A stretch of DNA of 64,000 bases from Lachnospira sp. UBA3212 (GTDB taxonomy: Bacteria > Bacillota > Clostridia > Lachnospirales > Lachnospiraceae): NCBI GenBank assembly GCA_002363615.1, contig DEWK01000007.1, positions 1 through 64,000 on the forward strand, in the 5' to 3' direction. Positions 17,346 through 26,398 of the stretch are shown piece after piece. Within the stretch, counting starts at the first letter, position 1; the number at the start of each line of letters is the position of its first letter. A model generated the notes under the pieces. It saw only the letters and a program-made list of their open reading frames with translations. It was not told where the DNA came from and did not search any database. The translations under genes were made by a program, and so were the position numbers.

Positions 17346-18308
17346 ATGAATCCTAATTATATTCAAACCTTATCAGAAAAAATTGTTCACAACATGGAAG
17401 AGGTAATGGTTGGCCAAAAAGAGGTTCTCTTCGATGTTTTAGTTTGCCTTTATTCTGGTGGGCACCTTTTACTTGAGGATGTCCCAGGGGCAGGAAAAAC
17501 CATGCTAGCCAAATCTTTGGCAGCCTCTATTTCCGGAACCTGCAAACGAATATCCATGACTCCTGACCTTATGCCTCAGGATTTAACCGGTGTTTCATTT
17601 TTTAATATGAAAACCCAGGAATTTCAATTTTTACCAGGTCCGGTCTTTACCAATCTTTTAATTGCTGATGAGTTAAACCGGTCTACCCCAAGAACCCAGT
17701 CCGGACTCTTAGAATGTATGGAAGAAGGCCAGGTGACCATCGACGGAACCACCTACCCTTTAGAAAAGCCTTTCTTTGTAATTGCCACCCAGAATCCCAT
17801 TGAAACTCAAGGGGTTTTTCCTCTTCCGGAAGCATCCTTGGATCGTTTTTTAATTAAGGGATCCATGACTTCCTTAGATGCTTCCCATGTGGTTGACTTT
17901 TTAAGAAGCCATCAAACGGGATCTCATTTAGATGATTTAAAATCTGTGGCAAGTCTTTCGGATATTCAGGAAGCAAAAAAGCAGGTAACCCAGGTCCATA
18001 TAGATGACAGCTTATTGGCCTATTTGGCAGAAATCCAAAGTGTTTTAGCTCAAACAGAAGGTGTCTTATTAGGGGTAAGTAACCGTGGAATCTTAGCTCT
18101 ATTAAAGGCTTCCAAGGCTTGTGCGGCTATTTACGGACGAGATTATGTCCTTCCAGACGACATAAAAAAGATGGCTCCTAAGGTTTTAGCCCACCGGCTT
18201 ATGCTTAAGAGTCATCTGATGATTCAAAAAAACCTGGCTTCTGAATTGATTATTAAAGTTTTAGACCAAATTCCAGTCCCTACGGAAGAAGAATTAAAGG
18301 AAGAATAA
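17346..18308 (+). CDS. MoxR-family AAA+ ATPase (copy 1)
   Basis: A 320-residue AAA+ protein of the MoxR (AAA_3) family: Walker A DVPGAGKTMLA, Walker B LLIADELNR, sensor-1 region ATQNPIE, and the C-terminal lid with the arginine of VSNRG. MoxR ATPases act as chaperones that assemble or activate partner proteins, typically encoded with DUF58/VWA proteins. One base separates it from the DUF58 gene downstream. A second MoxR of similar length lies at 31185-32111 in the other orientation. Confidence 0.92.
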   Translation: MNPNYIQTLSEKIVHNMEEVMVGQKEVLFDVLVCLYSGGHLLLEDVPGAGKTMLAKSLAASISGTCKRISMTPDLMPQDLTGVSFFNMKTQEFQFLPGPVFTNLLIADELNRSTPRTQSGLLECMEEGQVTIDGTTYPLEKPFFVIATQNPIETQGVFPLPEASLDRFLIKGSMTSLDASHVVDFLRSHQTGSHLDDLKSVASLSDIQEAKKQVTQVHIDDSLLAYLAEIQSVLAQTEGVLLGVSNRGILALLKASKACAAIYGRDYVLPDDIKKMAPKVLAHRLMLKSHLMIQKNLASELIIKVLDQIPVPTEEELKEE

Positions 18309-18309
18309 G

Positions 18310-19398
18310 ATGGAATATACCAGATTTATTATTTTCCTTCTTACTATTGTCTTTGTCTTTTTTGGCCTGATTATCTTGGCTTTTATCCTCTATCATGTGG
18401 CAAAAACTGTAAGTATAAAACGCCTAGGATACAAAAGATACTTTAGTAAAGAAGGAGTCTATGCCAACGAACCAGTAGAGTTAATTGAAGAATTGTCCAA
18501 CCACTCCATTTTTCCTATGTTTTTAGTTGATGTGGAAACCCATATAACCAGTCAGATTTTCTTAAAAGGTGCCGTAGCCAGGGATGAGGTCAACCAATAT
18601 TTTATTAGTCGATTTTCTTTTATTCCTCCCTTCACCTCTATTACCCGGACTCATGAAGCAAAGGCTTTAAAACGTGGCTTCTACCAATTGGAATCCGCAA
18701 GAATTCACTTTGCGAAAATGGAATTAGATGTAAGCAGTGTTGCTTCTCTTCATGTGTATCCCAAGCCGGTATCCATAGAAACTGCAAGGTCCCTAAATAA
18801 AATTTTGCAATATGACAGTCCCAGTCATTTTCCTATTCTTACGGATCCTTTTTTGGTTCGGGGAATTCGTGAATTTGCCACCGGCGACCGTCTCCACAAC
18901 ATTAATTTTAAAGCCTCTGCCCGTCACCAGAAGTTTTTAGTAAATGAAACGGAATATCTCTTAGGCCGTCGCCTTCAGATTTACTTGAATTTCCAAGTGG
19001 GAGAAAAGATGATTCGTCTTTCCGATTATAACTACTACATGGAACAGGCCCTGGAGCATATTGCTTATCTAATTTATGAGGCCAGTAGCCATGGATATGA
19101 AGTAGGATTTTCTTGTAATGCGAGAATGGTGAATGGAGACCACTATCTCCGCTTTAAAAAGAACAATTCCCCAGACTACTATACAAGTCTTTTGTCCATG
19201 CTATCGGAAATCCGTATGGTGGCCGGTAATTCATTTGCTTCCATTATTAACATGGATCTAAAAGAAGGAATTTGTGACAGTGAAATTTTTCTCTTCTCCT
19301 TCTACTTAGATGATGTGATTTCTGACCAGATCTCTAGTTTACGGCAAATGGGCAACAGCTTGGAATTTATCCCTATTAATGAGCACATGCAAGCATAA
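18310..19398 (+). CDS. DUF58 domain protein lacking the VWA metal-site motif (copy 1)
   Basis: A 362-residue membrane protein with one N-terminal helix (about residues 6-30). The DUF58 signature is present around residue 200 (DRLHNINFKASAR). The position where VWA-like DUF58 proteins carry an Asp-x-Ser metal site reads YLNFQVG here, so the metal-binding Asp is missing; the second DUF58 protein in the window keeps it (VLDFSRE). It follows the MoxR gene by one base and is presumably its client or partner. Confidence 0.87.
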   Translation: MEYTRFIIFLLTIVFVFFGLIILAFILYHVAKTVSIKRLGYKRYFSKEGVYANEPVELIEELSNHSIFPMFLVDVETHITSQIFLKGAVARDEVNQYFISRFSFIPPFTSITRTHEAKALKRGFYQLESARIHFAKMELDVSSVASLHVYPKPVSIETARSLNKILQYDSPSHFPILTDPFLVRGIREFATGDRLHNINFKASARHQKFLVNETEYLLGRRLQIYLNFQVGEKMIRLSDYNYYMEQALEHIAYLIYEASSHGYEVGFSCNARMVNGDHYLRFKKNNSPDYYTSLLSMLSEIRMVAGNSFASIINMDLKEGICDSEIFLFSFYLDDVISDQISSLRQMGNSLEFIPINEHMQA

Positions 19399-19408
19399 GG
19401 AACTATTT

Positions 19409-20047
19409 ATGAAAGAAAAAAAATTAATTTTTAAATTTCAAAAAGATGATCGGAAGATTCTGTTTTTTTCCTTCCTATGTTTTTTTCTGGCAGCCTTCTG
19501 TCATGTCTTTTCCCTTCTTTTCTCCAAACATCCTATGGAGAAGGTTTTATTTTGGGGAATGATCTTTTTTCTTGGACTGGGATTTCTTATTTTAAGCCTG
19601 CTTCTTCATAAGCATAACCCAGTTCGGCATGTATTTCGTTTCATACGAAAACTAGGAGGTAGTTTTCTTTCCGTAATCACTGGATTTTTTGAGCATTTTC
19701 AACTGCCGGCAAAAAATTCTTTTCAGCTTTCTGTTAAAATCGAGGGATATACCGACTCTTCCCAGTCCATTAGACGAAGAAAAAAGAAACATCCCCGCTT
19801 AAAAAAGAAGGCATGGAATTCCATGAATGACTCAGAGAAAATCCGCTATCTCTATACAAAAACCACCATTCAGTGGATAAAAAAAGGATTTGATTTTCAT
19901 GAAAGCGACACCCCCAACCAGTCTTTTCATCGTGCCAAAAACTATAACAAAAATCCCAAACGAAATGCAAAACTTTTAAATTCTTATGACCTGGTTCGTT
20001 ATAGCAAGCAGCCTTTAAATTGTAACCCAGACTCTCTTAAGAATTAG
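19409..20047 (+). CDS. Two-helix membrane protein of the MoxR/DUF58 operon, DUF4129-like tail
   Basis: A 212-residue protein with two hydrophobic segments near the N-terminus (about residues 20-41 and 50-70), followed by a basic cytoplasmic tail. The tail (SEKIRYLYTKT, then GFDFHESDTPNQ) faintly resembles the DUF4129 domain usually found at the end of transglutaminase-membrane proteins in MoxR/DUF58 operons. Here the transglutaminase part is absent. The ATG at 19409 follows AAGGA and avoids the 20-base overlap that the longest frame would have with the DUF58 gene. Family assignment is tentative. Confidence 0.7.
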   Translation: MKEKKLIFKFQKDDRKILFFSFLCFFLAAFCHVFSLLFSKHPMEKVLFWGMIFFLGLGFLILSLLLHKHNPVRHVFRFIRKLGGSFLSVITGFFEHFQLPAKNSFQLSVKIEGYTDSSQSIRRRKKKHPRLKKKAWNSMNDSEKIRYLYTKTTIQWIKKGFDFHESDTPNQSFHRAKNYNKNPKRNAKLLNSYDLVRYSKQPLNCNPDSLKN

Positions 20048-20079
20048 GATTTGGAAAAAAATTTTACTTTTTCAAATCC
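20047..20079 (+). terminator. Hairpin after the first MoxR operon
   Basis: GGATTTG / CAAATCC with flanking A5/T5 can form a stem of about 12 pairs directly at the stop codon. There is no T-run after it, so it may be a weak terminator or processing site. Confidence 0.4.
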
Positions 20080-20130
20080 CTATGATAGAATAAACAATGT
20101 TTATAAAAAATCATACAAGGAGGATTATTT

Positions 20131-22230
20131 ATGAAACGTTTTTCTAAAACACTTACTGCTTCTGCATTAGTTTTTGCCCTTGCATGTTCCAGCCTTACGA
20201 ATGCAAGTACTGTAGAAGCAGCATCCAAGGTAACCATTAAAAAAGTCACCGTAAAGGCTCCATCCGGTAAGACCTGTATCCTTGCTAAAGGAAAGTCTGT
20301 TTCTTTAACGGCAACTGTAAGTGGAAGTCCTAAAAAGACAGTTGCAAAAAAATATCAGGCTGTCACCTATAAGTCAGCAAATACAAAGATTGCCAGTGTA
20401 ACAAAAAAGGGACTTGTAAAGGGACGAAAAGTTGGTAAAACTACCATTAAAGTCACCTCAAAAAAGAACAAGAAAAAATCTGCTAGTATTAAGGTAATCG
20501 TTAAGAAGAATCCAGTTAAAAAGATTACCTTAAAAACCAAGAGTGCAAGCCTTTCGGTTGGTGAGACCGCAAACATTAAGGCTAGCATTAGCCCAAGTAA
20601 ACAGGTAAGTAAGAAGCTTTCTTATAAGTCGTCCAACCAAAAAGTAGCAACCGTATCTGCCAAAGGTAAGGTCACTGCCAAAGGAGAAGGAAGCGCAAAA
20701 ATCACAGTTTCTGCCACCGATGGTAGCAAGAAAAAAGCCGTTTTCAATGTAAAGGTAGGAATTGGAATTCAATCAGTAAAAGTAACTGGACCAGAATCTC
20801 TTCTTGTTACCTTAAGTGCCCCAAAAAATCTTGCCCGAACTGATTTTACAATCCATTCCGGCTCAAAGGAATATGGCTTTTCTCATCTTTGGGAAGATTA
20901 TCAGGCTAAGAGTTATGATGGTGGTAAAACCTATGAGATTAGTTTAAATGATGCTTATGATTCTTTATATCCGAACGAATACGTGAAGATTTCTATTCCT
21001 AAACTTTCTATAGATAATGAAAAAGAGGAAATTATCTCTTACTCTGACATCTCTGCTGATAAAAGTAACGATAGGAACTCCTATGTTACATCATGCGTAG
21101 GAGAACCATACAGTTCTAGTTGGTATATTGATGATAGTGTCCCTATGACCTATGAGATCACATCTCTTCCTGCTGGTTTAAAGGCATGTTTTTCAGAAGA
21201 TAAGACACAATTGGTCGTAAGAGGACGGTTTACTTCTATTTGCAATGGTGCCTCAACTATCCTTACAGGTACAGATGTCAAAGGAAATGTTTATCACAGA
21301 ACCTACTACTTCTACGTTGGATCGGATACTCAGGTCGTAGCAAAACCAATTGTCTGTGAAGTTGAAAAATATAGACCATCTACCGAAACCGAATCAGCTT
21401 ATGGTGATCATTATATTTTCTTAAGCGACTACCTTTCTATCAGTGGCCCTTCCTACTCAGAGAATGATTATACTTATAGCAGTACAGATCTCCCTTCCAT
21501 CTTTAAGATGACAGATGATGGACTTGTAACTTATGCAAATGATGAGAATGTTGTTCCCGGTAATTATAGTTTCCATTTGACACTTACCTATAAATCAGGA
21601 GAAAATAGTTACTCAACTACCATTCCGGTTACCATCACTGTTTGTGATACCGTAAAGATTACTGGTGTTTTACGTGATGCAGACGGCATCGGTATTCCAA
21701 ATGCCTATGTATCATTTGTATCAAAGTATGATTCTAACGGTAGATGCTACTATCATGGCTGCTATACAGATGCTAATGGTTATTATTCTGCCTATGTAAT
21801 TCCAGCTCAGTATAAAATAGCTTCAAGGGGGGTAATACGTATTATAACAGTCACCTCAGGTGGCAATGTGGATTTATATTCTCCATATCACCTCGTAAAA
21901 TTTGTTACAGATGATATGTCACAAGCTAGTCGTGTTTCACTAGATTCAAGCATTACTCTTGAAAGGGGATATACCAACAGCTACAATCTCAGTACTTTTA
22001 AACAATGGAATAACGAAAGCAAGAGTTATGAAGCAACCAATTATCTTTACGCTTATCTCCTTCCAGGAACCTATGATATTAATTCCTATACATCAGAATC
22101 CGACCGTACCTATACTTGTTATGATGCAAATGGCAAAATCTTAGGAAAAAGTTACTTGAATGCCCAAAGCTTTACCGTTACAGGAAATCAAACAATTACT
22201 CTTTCAAGAACTGCCTATTTATTTTCATAA
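20131..22230 (+). CDS. Large secreted protein with Big2 Ig-like domain and carboxypeptidase-regulatory-like domain
   Basis: A 699-residue exported protein with a clear signal peptide (residues 1 to about 31, ending STVEAAS). Residues 35-125 are extremely lysine-rich and resemble a degenerate Big2-type Ig fold; residues 127-215 are a clearer Big2 domain (LSVGETANI, SSNQKVATV). The middle (about 220-510) has no recognised domain. Around 515-610 is a carboxypeptidase-regulatory/SdrD-B-like segment (ADGIGIPNAYVSF, YTDANGYYSAY). There is no sortase signal or membrane anchor, so it is probably released or held to the wall by charge. A very good AAGGAGG site precedes it. Function unknown. Confidence 0.85.
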   Translation: MKRFSKTLTASALVFALACSSLTNASTVEAASKVTIKKVTVKAPSGKTCILAKGKSVSLTATVSGSPKKTVAKKYQAVTYKSANTKIASVTKKGLVKGRKVGKTTIKVTSKKNKKKSASIKVIVKKNPVKKITLKTKSASLSVGETANIKASISPSKQVSKKLSYKSSNQKVATVSAKGKVTAKGEGSAKITVSATDGSKKKAVFNVKVGIGIQSVKVTGPESLLVTLSAPKNLARTDFTIHSGSKEYGFSHLWEDYQAKSYDGGKTYEISLNDAYDSLYPNEYVKISIPKLSIDNEKEEIISYSDISADKSNDRNSYVTSCVGEPYSSSWYIDDSVPMTYEITSLPAGLKACFSEDKTQLVVRGRFTSICNGASTILTGTDVKGNVYHRTYYFYVGSDTQVVAKPIVCEVEKYRPSTETESAYGDHYIFLSDYLSISGPSYSENDYTYSSTDLPSIFKMTDDGLVTYANDENVVPGNYSFHLTLTYKSGENSYSTTIPVTITVCDTVKITGVLRDADGIGIPNAYVSFVSKYDSNGRCYYHGCYTDANGYYSAYVIPAQYKIASRGVIRIITVTSGGNVDLYSPYHLVKFVTDDMSQASRVSLDSSITLERGYTNSYNLSTFKQWNNESKSYEATNYLYAYLLPGTYDINSYTSESDRTYTCYDANGKILGKSYLNAQSFTVTGNQTITLSRTAYLFS

Positions 22231-22274
22231 TTTTTAAGTCAGTTAGGGTACAAACTTCCATTGAGTAAAAGATA

Positions 22275-22314
22275 AAAAAATCGCTTAGACCATATAAGGT
22301 CTAAGCGATTTTTT
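22275..22314. terminator. Bidirectional terminator
   Basis: AAAAATCGCTTAGACC pairs perfectly with GGTCTAAGCGATTTTT across a 6-base loop. It lies between two convergent genes and overlaps the stop codon of the small gene at 22313. Confidence 0.9.
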
Positions 22315-22534
22315 AGTGGTGATATTCCTCAAACATTTCTGCCAAGTCAGAAAATTTATCTTTTAATTTCTCATAATCTTTTTCCTTGATTTTTCCCTCA
22401 TCATAAAACCGTTTGGTTAAAGCAACATAGGTTAAAAAATCCTGATGAGCCTGATCCTTATAATTGTTCTCAAGGTTTAAATTCATCTCAAACTCAGCCT
22501 CTTCTAAGGCTTGCTTCACTTCTCTTTTTAACAT
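22313..22534 (-). CDS. Small acidic helical protein of unknown function
   Basis: A 73-residue, charge-rich, probably all-helical protein (EVKQALEEAEFEM, KDKFSDLAEMFEEYHH). I do not recognise a family. Its GAGGAGG site is inside the last codons of the GH127 gene and its ATG is one base after that gene's stop, so the two are translationally coupled. It has no signal peptide or membrane segment. It may be an accessory of the glycosidase or simply a passenger. Confidence 0.7.
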   Translation of the reverse strand: MLKREVKQALEEAEFEMNLNLENNYKDQAHQDFLTYVALTKRFYDEGKIKEKDYEKLKDKFSDLAEMFEEYHH

Positions 22535-22535
22535 A

Positions 22536-24803
22536 TTAGGCCTCCTCTAATATTCTTGAAACGATATACAAGCGATCAAAGATACCTCCTACAAAACTAT
22601 CTCCACGAACAGCAAACTTAATTCGAATCATCTCCTGTCCCTTGGTATATTTCTCTGGGATTTCATAATACTTATCATAGAAATCATCTGGCTTTACGTC
22701 CTCAATGGTTTCTTCGATTAATAATTCTTCGTTCACGTAGATATTGAAGGTTCTTCCCTTATTGGGACTGAAGTATTTTGCCAATAGATAATTTGGACCA
22801 CTTGGATTCACCTTCATATCATAAGAGAACCATCCATCTTTTCCCCATGCGTGACGAAGCATCATACCATTAAAAGTAACTGCACCCGTATCATGTCCCT
22901 GGATATTATGTAAAAGTTCATATTGATCATTGCCAAGCGGAATAGAATCAATCTGAATACTTTCAAATTCTTTTCTTCTGGCAAGCCTTGCCTCATGTTC
23001 CTTTAAGATTTTAGAATCTTTCGTACAGAACTGCCAGTAAATTCCATATCTCTCCTTATGCTGTTTATAATGTGGACTAAATACCAAAGAACGATTGGTG
23101 CCCTTTAAGCAAAACTTCATATTAGGACCTTTTTCCATATGGTCTTTGATATTGTCTAAAAAGTTCTTCACTTCCTCTTCTTCACTACTTCCCTCCAAGT
23201 TTTGATTCTGGATAATCAAGAAGTCTTCCAATTCAATATTCTTAGTTGCAATGGTAACATCCACTCCAGTCTTACTCTCCGTCATGTCTTCACAACCAAG
23301 TTCCGCACTAAGAACGATTGGACCATACTTAAATGCTGCCACCTGATGATTATCCGGCAAATAAAAAGCCACAACCTCCATACCGGGACGATAGATTAAT
23401 TCCTCCCCCGGTTTTAATTGAACAAGAAGATATCCTCCCTCTTCCTTTAGGCTTACTTCCTGTCCATTAAGGATTACTACTTCAGACTTAGCCCAATCAG
23501 GTCTGCGAAGACGGATGCTTACTTCCTTACTTACCTGAATCTTTGCCTCTCCTCCATCCAGAATGGAACTATCCATCTTTAAGGTAAAGTCTTCCTGATG
23601 TAATTCAGAAGAAAAATAAGCATTCACATAGATACTTCCATCTTCTCCCTGAAAATAGAAGCTATCTCCTAACTTTGTAAAGTTTTCCATTCCTGTTCCG
23701 GTACAACACCAGAAGGAATCAAATGGTGTGGAATAAACCTTAAAGAATCCTGTAGCCATAGGCTGGAAGTACATGGTCATACCAGTTTCCGGATTCTGAG
23801 AGGAAAGAATGGCATTAATAAAGGTATTTTCATAGAAATCTGCATATTTTTTATCTAAGGTAATGGCAAAAAGATTTCTAGACAGTTTTAACATGTTATA
23901 GGTATTACAGGTTTCGCAGTTACAATTGGTACGCTCTTGATCCAAGATATATGGTTCTCCAAAATGCTCCCACTCACTGTTTCCACCGGTAATATAGGAA
24001 TGATGCTCAACTACCATATCCCAAAAAGAGATGGCCGTCTTTAGGTAAAAGTCCTCTTCTTCCCTTTCTCCCAAAGCAATATAACGCTCTAAGGCACCAA
24101 GAATCTTTGGAATGGTGGTATTGGCATGCTTGCCATTTAAAATATCTTCTCCCCTGCAAATAGGTTCTAAGAGATTTTCCTCATCAAAGGCGTGAGCAGC
24201 CTTAAGATGCTCTTCCTTACCAGTTAATTCATATACCTGATACATAGAAAGATTCATGCCACCATACTCAACAGCAAGAACCGTATCTCTGGTTTCCTTA
24301 GACCATCTACTGGTTCTGGAATATACCCAATCTCCCAACTTACTAAGGATTTCTAAGGCGTCCTTACTTCCTGCCAATGTGACACAACCGTAAAGACCAT
24401 TTAAAATCTTATCCATGGTATACCAGGGAACCCAACAAGGCTTTTTCTCCTCTACGTGATCAAAAAGAGTCTCTTCAAATGCCGAAAGATATCCACTTGC
24501 TAATTGAGCCTCTTTTAATCCTAAAATCATAGCATCTAATTTAACCTTGATTTCCTGGTCTTTGGAAGCCTGATAAGCCTGAGCTGCCGCCATTAAATAA
24601 TGCCCAATACTATGACCACGAATCTCCGTACTTTCCCAGCCAGGGTACTTCATGGCCTTAGGCTTTAAGCCAGCGGTTTCATAAAAACCTGCCAACAAAC
24701 GATCGGTATCAAAAGAATTCAGATACGCTAAATCCTTGGCAAATGCATTCTTTAAGTATTGATCCTCTAATGTAATCTGGTTTAACGAATAAGCCTTTAA
24801 CAT
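22536..24803 (-). CDS. Beta-L-arabinofuranosidase, glycoside hydrolase family 127
   Basis: A 755-residue cytoplasmic glycosidase (no signal peptide). GH127 hydrolyses beta-L-arabinofuranosides, as in hydroxyproline-linked arabinans of plant extensins. The catalytic set of the Bifidobacterium enzyme HypBA1 is matched: Glu297 and Cys299 in CETCN, Cys366 and Cys367 in FWCCTGTG (the Zn site and nucleophile), and a likely acid/base Glu283 in FGEPY. HSIGHYL near the N-terminus is another family landmark. The region from about residue 550 fits the accessory beta domains often found at the C-terminus. No sugar transporter is adjacent, so substrate uptake must be encoded elsewhere. Confidence 0.9.
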   Translation of the reverse strand: MLKAYSLNQITLEDQYLKNAFAKDLAYLNSFDTDRLLAGFYETAGLKPKAMKYPGWESTEIRGHSIGHYLMAAAQAYQASKDQEIKVKLDAMILGLKEAQLASGYLSAFEETLFDHVEEKKPCWVPWYTMDKILNGLYGCVTLAGSKDALEILSKLGDWVYSRTSRWSKETRDTVLAVEYGGMNLSMYQVYELTGKEEHLKAAHAFDEENLLEPICRGEDILNGKHANTTIPKILGALERYIALGEREEEDFYLKTAISFWDMVVEHHSYITGGNSEWEHFGEPYILDQERTNCNCETCNTYNMLKLSRNLFAITLDKKYADFYENTFINAILSSQNPETGMTMYFQPMATGFFKVYSTPFDSFWCCTGTGMENFTKLGDSFYFQGEDGSIYVNAYFSSELHQEDFTLKMDSSILDGGEAKIQVSKEVSIRLRRPDWAKSEVVILNGQEVSLKEEGGYLLVQLKPGEELIYRPGMEVVAFYLPDNHQVAAFKYGPIVLSAELGCEDMTESKTGVDVTIATKNIELEDFLIIQNQNLEGSSEEEEVKNFLDNIKDHMEKGPNMKFCLKGTNRSLVFSPHYKQHKERYGIYWQFCTKDSKILKEHEARLARRKEFESIQIDSIPLGNDQYELLHNIQGHDTGAVTFNGMMLRHAWGKDGWFSYDMKVNPSGPNYLLAKYFSPNKGRTFNIYVNEELLIEETIEDVKPDDFYDKYYEIPEKYTKGQEMIRIKFAVRGDSFVGGIFDRLYIVSRILEEA

Positions 24804-24883
24804 TCTCTTTCCTCCATTTACGAATTATGAAAATTTCACTTTTAGCTTCTCTATTGAGAGTAACAATTTGGAGTTTTCTTGTA

Positions 24884-24911
24884 AATATAGGAATCCTTTA
24901 TTTGGTGTGAA
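24884..24911 (-). promoter_or_regulatory. Probable promoter of the GH127 gene
   Basis: Minus strand TTCACA (24906-24911) and TATATT (24884-24889), 16-base spacing; both match consensus at five of six bases. The leader is about 75 bases. Confidence 0.45.
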
Positions 24912-24915
24912 AAGG

Positions 24916-25410
24916 TTATTTATTCTTGTTTTTCCATCTTGTAAAGTAATAGCAAAGGTCAAAACATGTTTCTTCTTCGCTTCTGCTAATTTCTTCCCAA
25001 TTGTCCTTTTTTTCTAGATTTGGAAAATAAGCATCTGCCTGATATTCATGATCAATATAGGTAACATATGCCTCTTTACACTGGTCAATTAGGGCCTCAT
25101 AGATACTGCTGCCCCCAATCACATAATGCTCTAAGTCTGGATACTTAGCCGCCTCCTCCAGGGCTTCTTCAATGGAACTTACCACAATCGCTCCCTGTCC
25201 GTCATAGTTTGGATTTCTGCTAATCACAATATTTACACGGTTTGGAAGGGGCTTACCATGAGGAAAACTTTCTAGGGTCTTTCTACCCATAATCACAAGA
25301 TTTCCTGTGGTAGTGGTTCGAAAGAACTTCATATCCTCAGGAATAGAAGCCAAAAGCTTATTATGTAAACCAATGGCCCAATTTTTATCAACTGCTACAA
25401 TCGCTTTCAT
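24916..25410 (-). CDS. folA: Dihydrofolate reductase
   Basis: A 164-residue enzyme that regenerates tetrahydrofolate with NADPH, needed after each thymidylate synthase turnover. Visible landmarks: IVAVDKNWAIG at the start, the active-site acid in SIPEDMKFF, IMGRKTLESF and the glycine pair in YVIGGSSIYE. It lies 13 bases downstream of thyA, the classical partner, in one operon. Confidence 0.94.
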   Translation of the reverse strand: MKAIVAVDKNWAIGLHNKLLASIPEDMKFFRTTTTGNLVIMGRKTLESFPHGKPLPNRVNIVISRNPNYDGQGAIVVSSIEEALEEAAKYPDLEHYVIGGSSIYEALIDQCKEAYVTYIDHEYQADAYFPNLEKKDNWEEISRSEEETCFDLCYYFTRWKNKNK

Positions 25411-25423
25411 CTGTTGTCCTTTC

Positions 25424-26272
25424 TTATACAGCCACAGGAATATTCTTTACCTGAGGACCGGTTACATAGTCATCTAATCTTACATCATCACTGGTAAAAT
25501 CATAAAAATGCTTTACCTCTGGATTTAACCATAGTTTTGGTGCATCATAGGTTGGTCTTTGAATTAATTCCTTAACAATTGGAATATGACGGTCATAGAT
25601 ATGGGCATCTGCAATTACATGTACCAATTCACCTACTTCCATATCCACCTCTCTGGCAATCATATGCATCAAAACTGCATACTGGCATACGTTCCAGTTA
25701 TTAGCAGTTAAAACATCCTGAGAACGCTGGTTCAAAATTGCGTTTAAGGTTAACTTCTCATGTCCCGGTCTTTTGGTAACATTGAAGGTCATGCTGTAGG
25801 CACATGGATAAAGATTCATCTCAAAAAGATCTTGATGCACATAAAGGTTAGTCACCATACGTCTGCTATATGGATTATTCTTTAAATCATAAATCAAACG
25901 ATCTACCTGGTCCATCATTCCCTCTTTGTATTGATGTTTCACTGACATCTGATAGCCATATGCTTTTCCAATGGAACCGGTCTCATCTGCCCAGGCATCC
26001 CAGATATGACTCTTTAATTCATGAATATTGTTTGACTTCTTCTGCCAAATCCAAAGAACCTCATCTGTAGCACTTTTAATAGCGGTTTTTCTCAAAGTAA
26101 TGGCAGGAAATTCCTGTTCCAAATCATAACGACTGATTACACCAAACTTTTTCACTGTATAAGCATAAGAACCATCTTCCCATTTGGGTCTTACCTTTTC
26201 CCCCTCCGTACTGGTTCCATTCTCAATAATATCCTTGCACATGGAAATGAAAATTTCGTCTGCTCTGCTCAT
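25424..26272 (-). CDS. thyA: Thymidylate synthase
   Basis: A 282-residue enzyme that methylates dUMP to dTMP using methylene-tetrahydrofolate. The catalytic cysteine is in LYPCAYSM, with the phosphate-binding RSQD and the conserved NNWNVCQYA and HIYDRH motifs. The longest frame extends to 26410 and would overlap galK and its promoter; the ATG at 26272 has a GAAAGGAG site five bases upstream and matches the usual length. Its promoter faces that of galK. Co-transcribed with folA. Confidence 0.95.
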   Translation of the reverse strand: MSRADEIFISMCKDIIENGTSTEGEKVRPKWEDGSYAYTVKKFGVISRYDLEQEFPAITLRKTAIKSATDEVLWIWQKKSNNIHELKSHIWDAWADETGSIGKAYGYQMSVKHQYKEGMMDQVDRLIYDLKNNPYSRRMVTNLYVHQDLFEMNLYPCAYSMTFNVTKRPGHEKLTLNAILNQRSQDVLTANNWNVCQYAVLMHMIAREVDMEVGELVHVIADAHIYDRHIPIVKELIQRPTYDAPKLWLNPEVKHFYDFTSDDVRLDDYVTGPQVKNIPVAV

Positions 26273-26303
26273 ATTTACTCCTTTCAAAGCGCAATGAAAA
26301 CCA

Positions 26304-26332
26304 TTGCAAAAATGCCGAAATTCCGATACAAT
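26304..26332 (+). promoter_or_regulatory. galK promoter
   Basis: TTGCAA (26304-26309) and TACAAT (26327-26332), 17-base spacing; predicted start about 26339. It points at, and overlaps in footprint with, the thyA promoter. Confidence 0.6.
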
Positions 26333-26345
26333 CGACATTAGAATT

Positions 26346-26374
26346 ATTGTACCAAAAAAACACCACTTAGACAA
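26346..26374 (-). promoter_or_regulatory. thyA-folA promoter
   Basis: Minus strand TTGTCT (26369-26374) and TACAAT (26346-26351), 17-base spacing; predicted start about 26339, the same spot as for galK but running the other way. Confidence 0.6.
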
Positions 26375-26398
26375 GGATACAAAATCCGGGAGGTTTTT

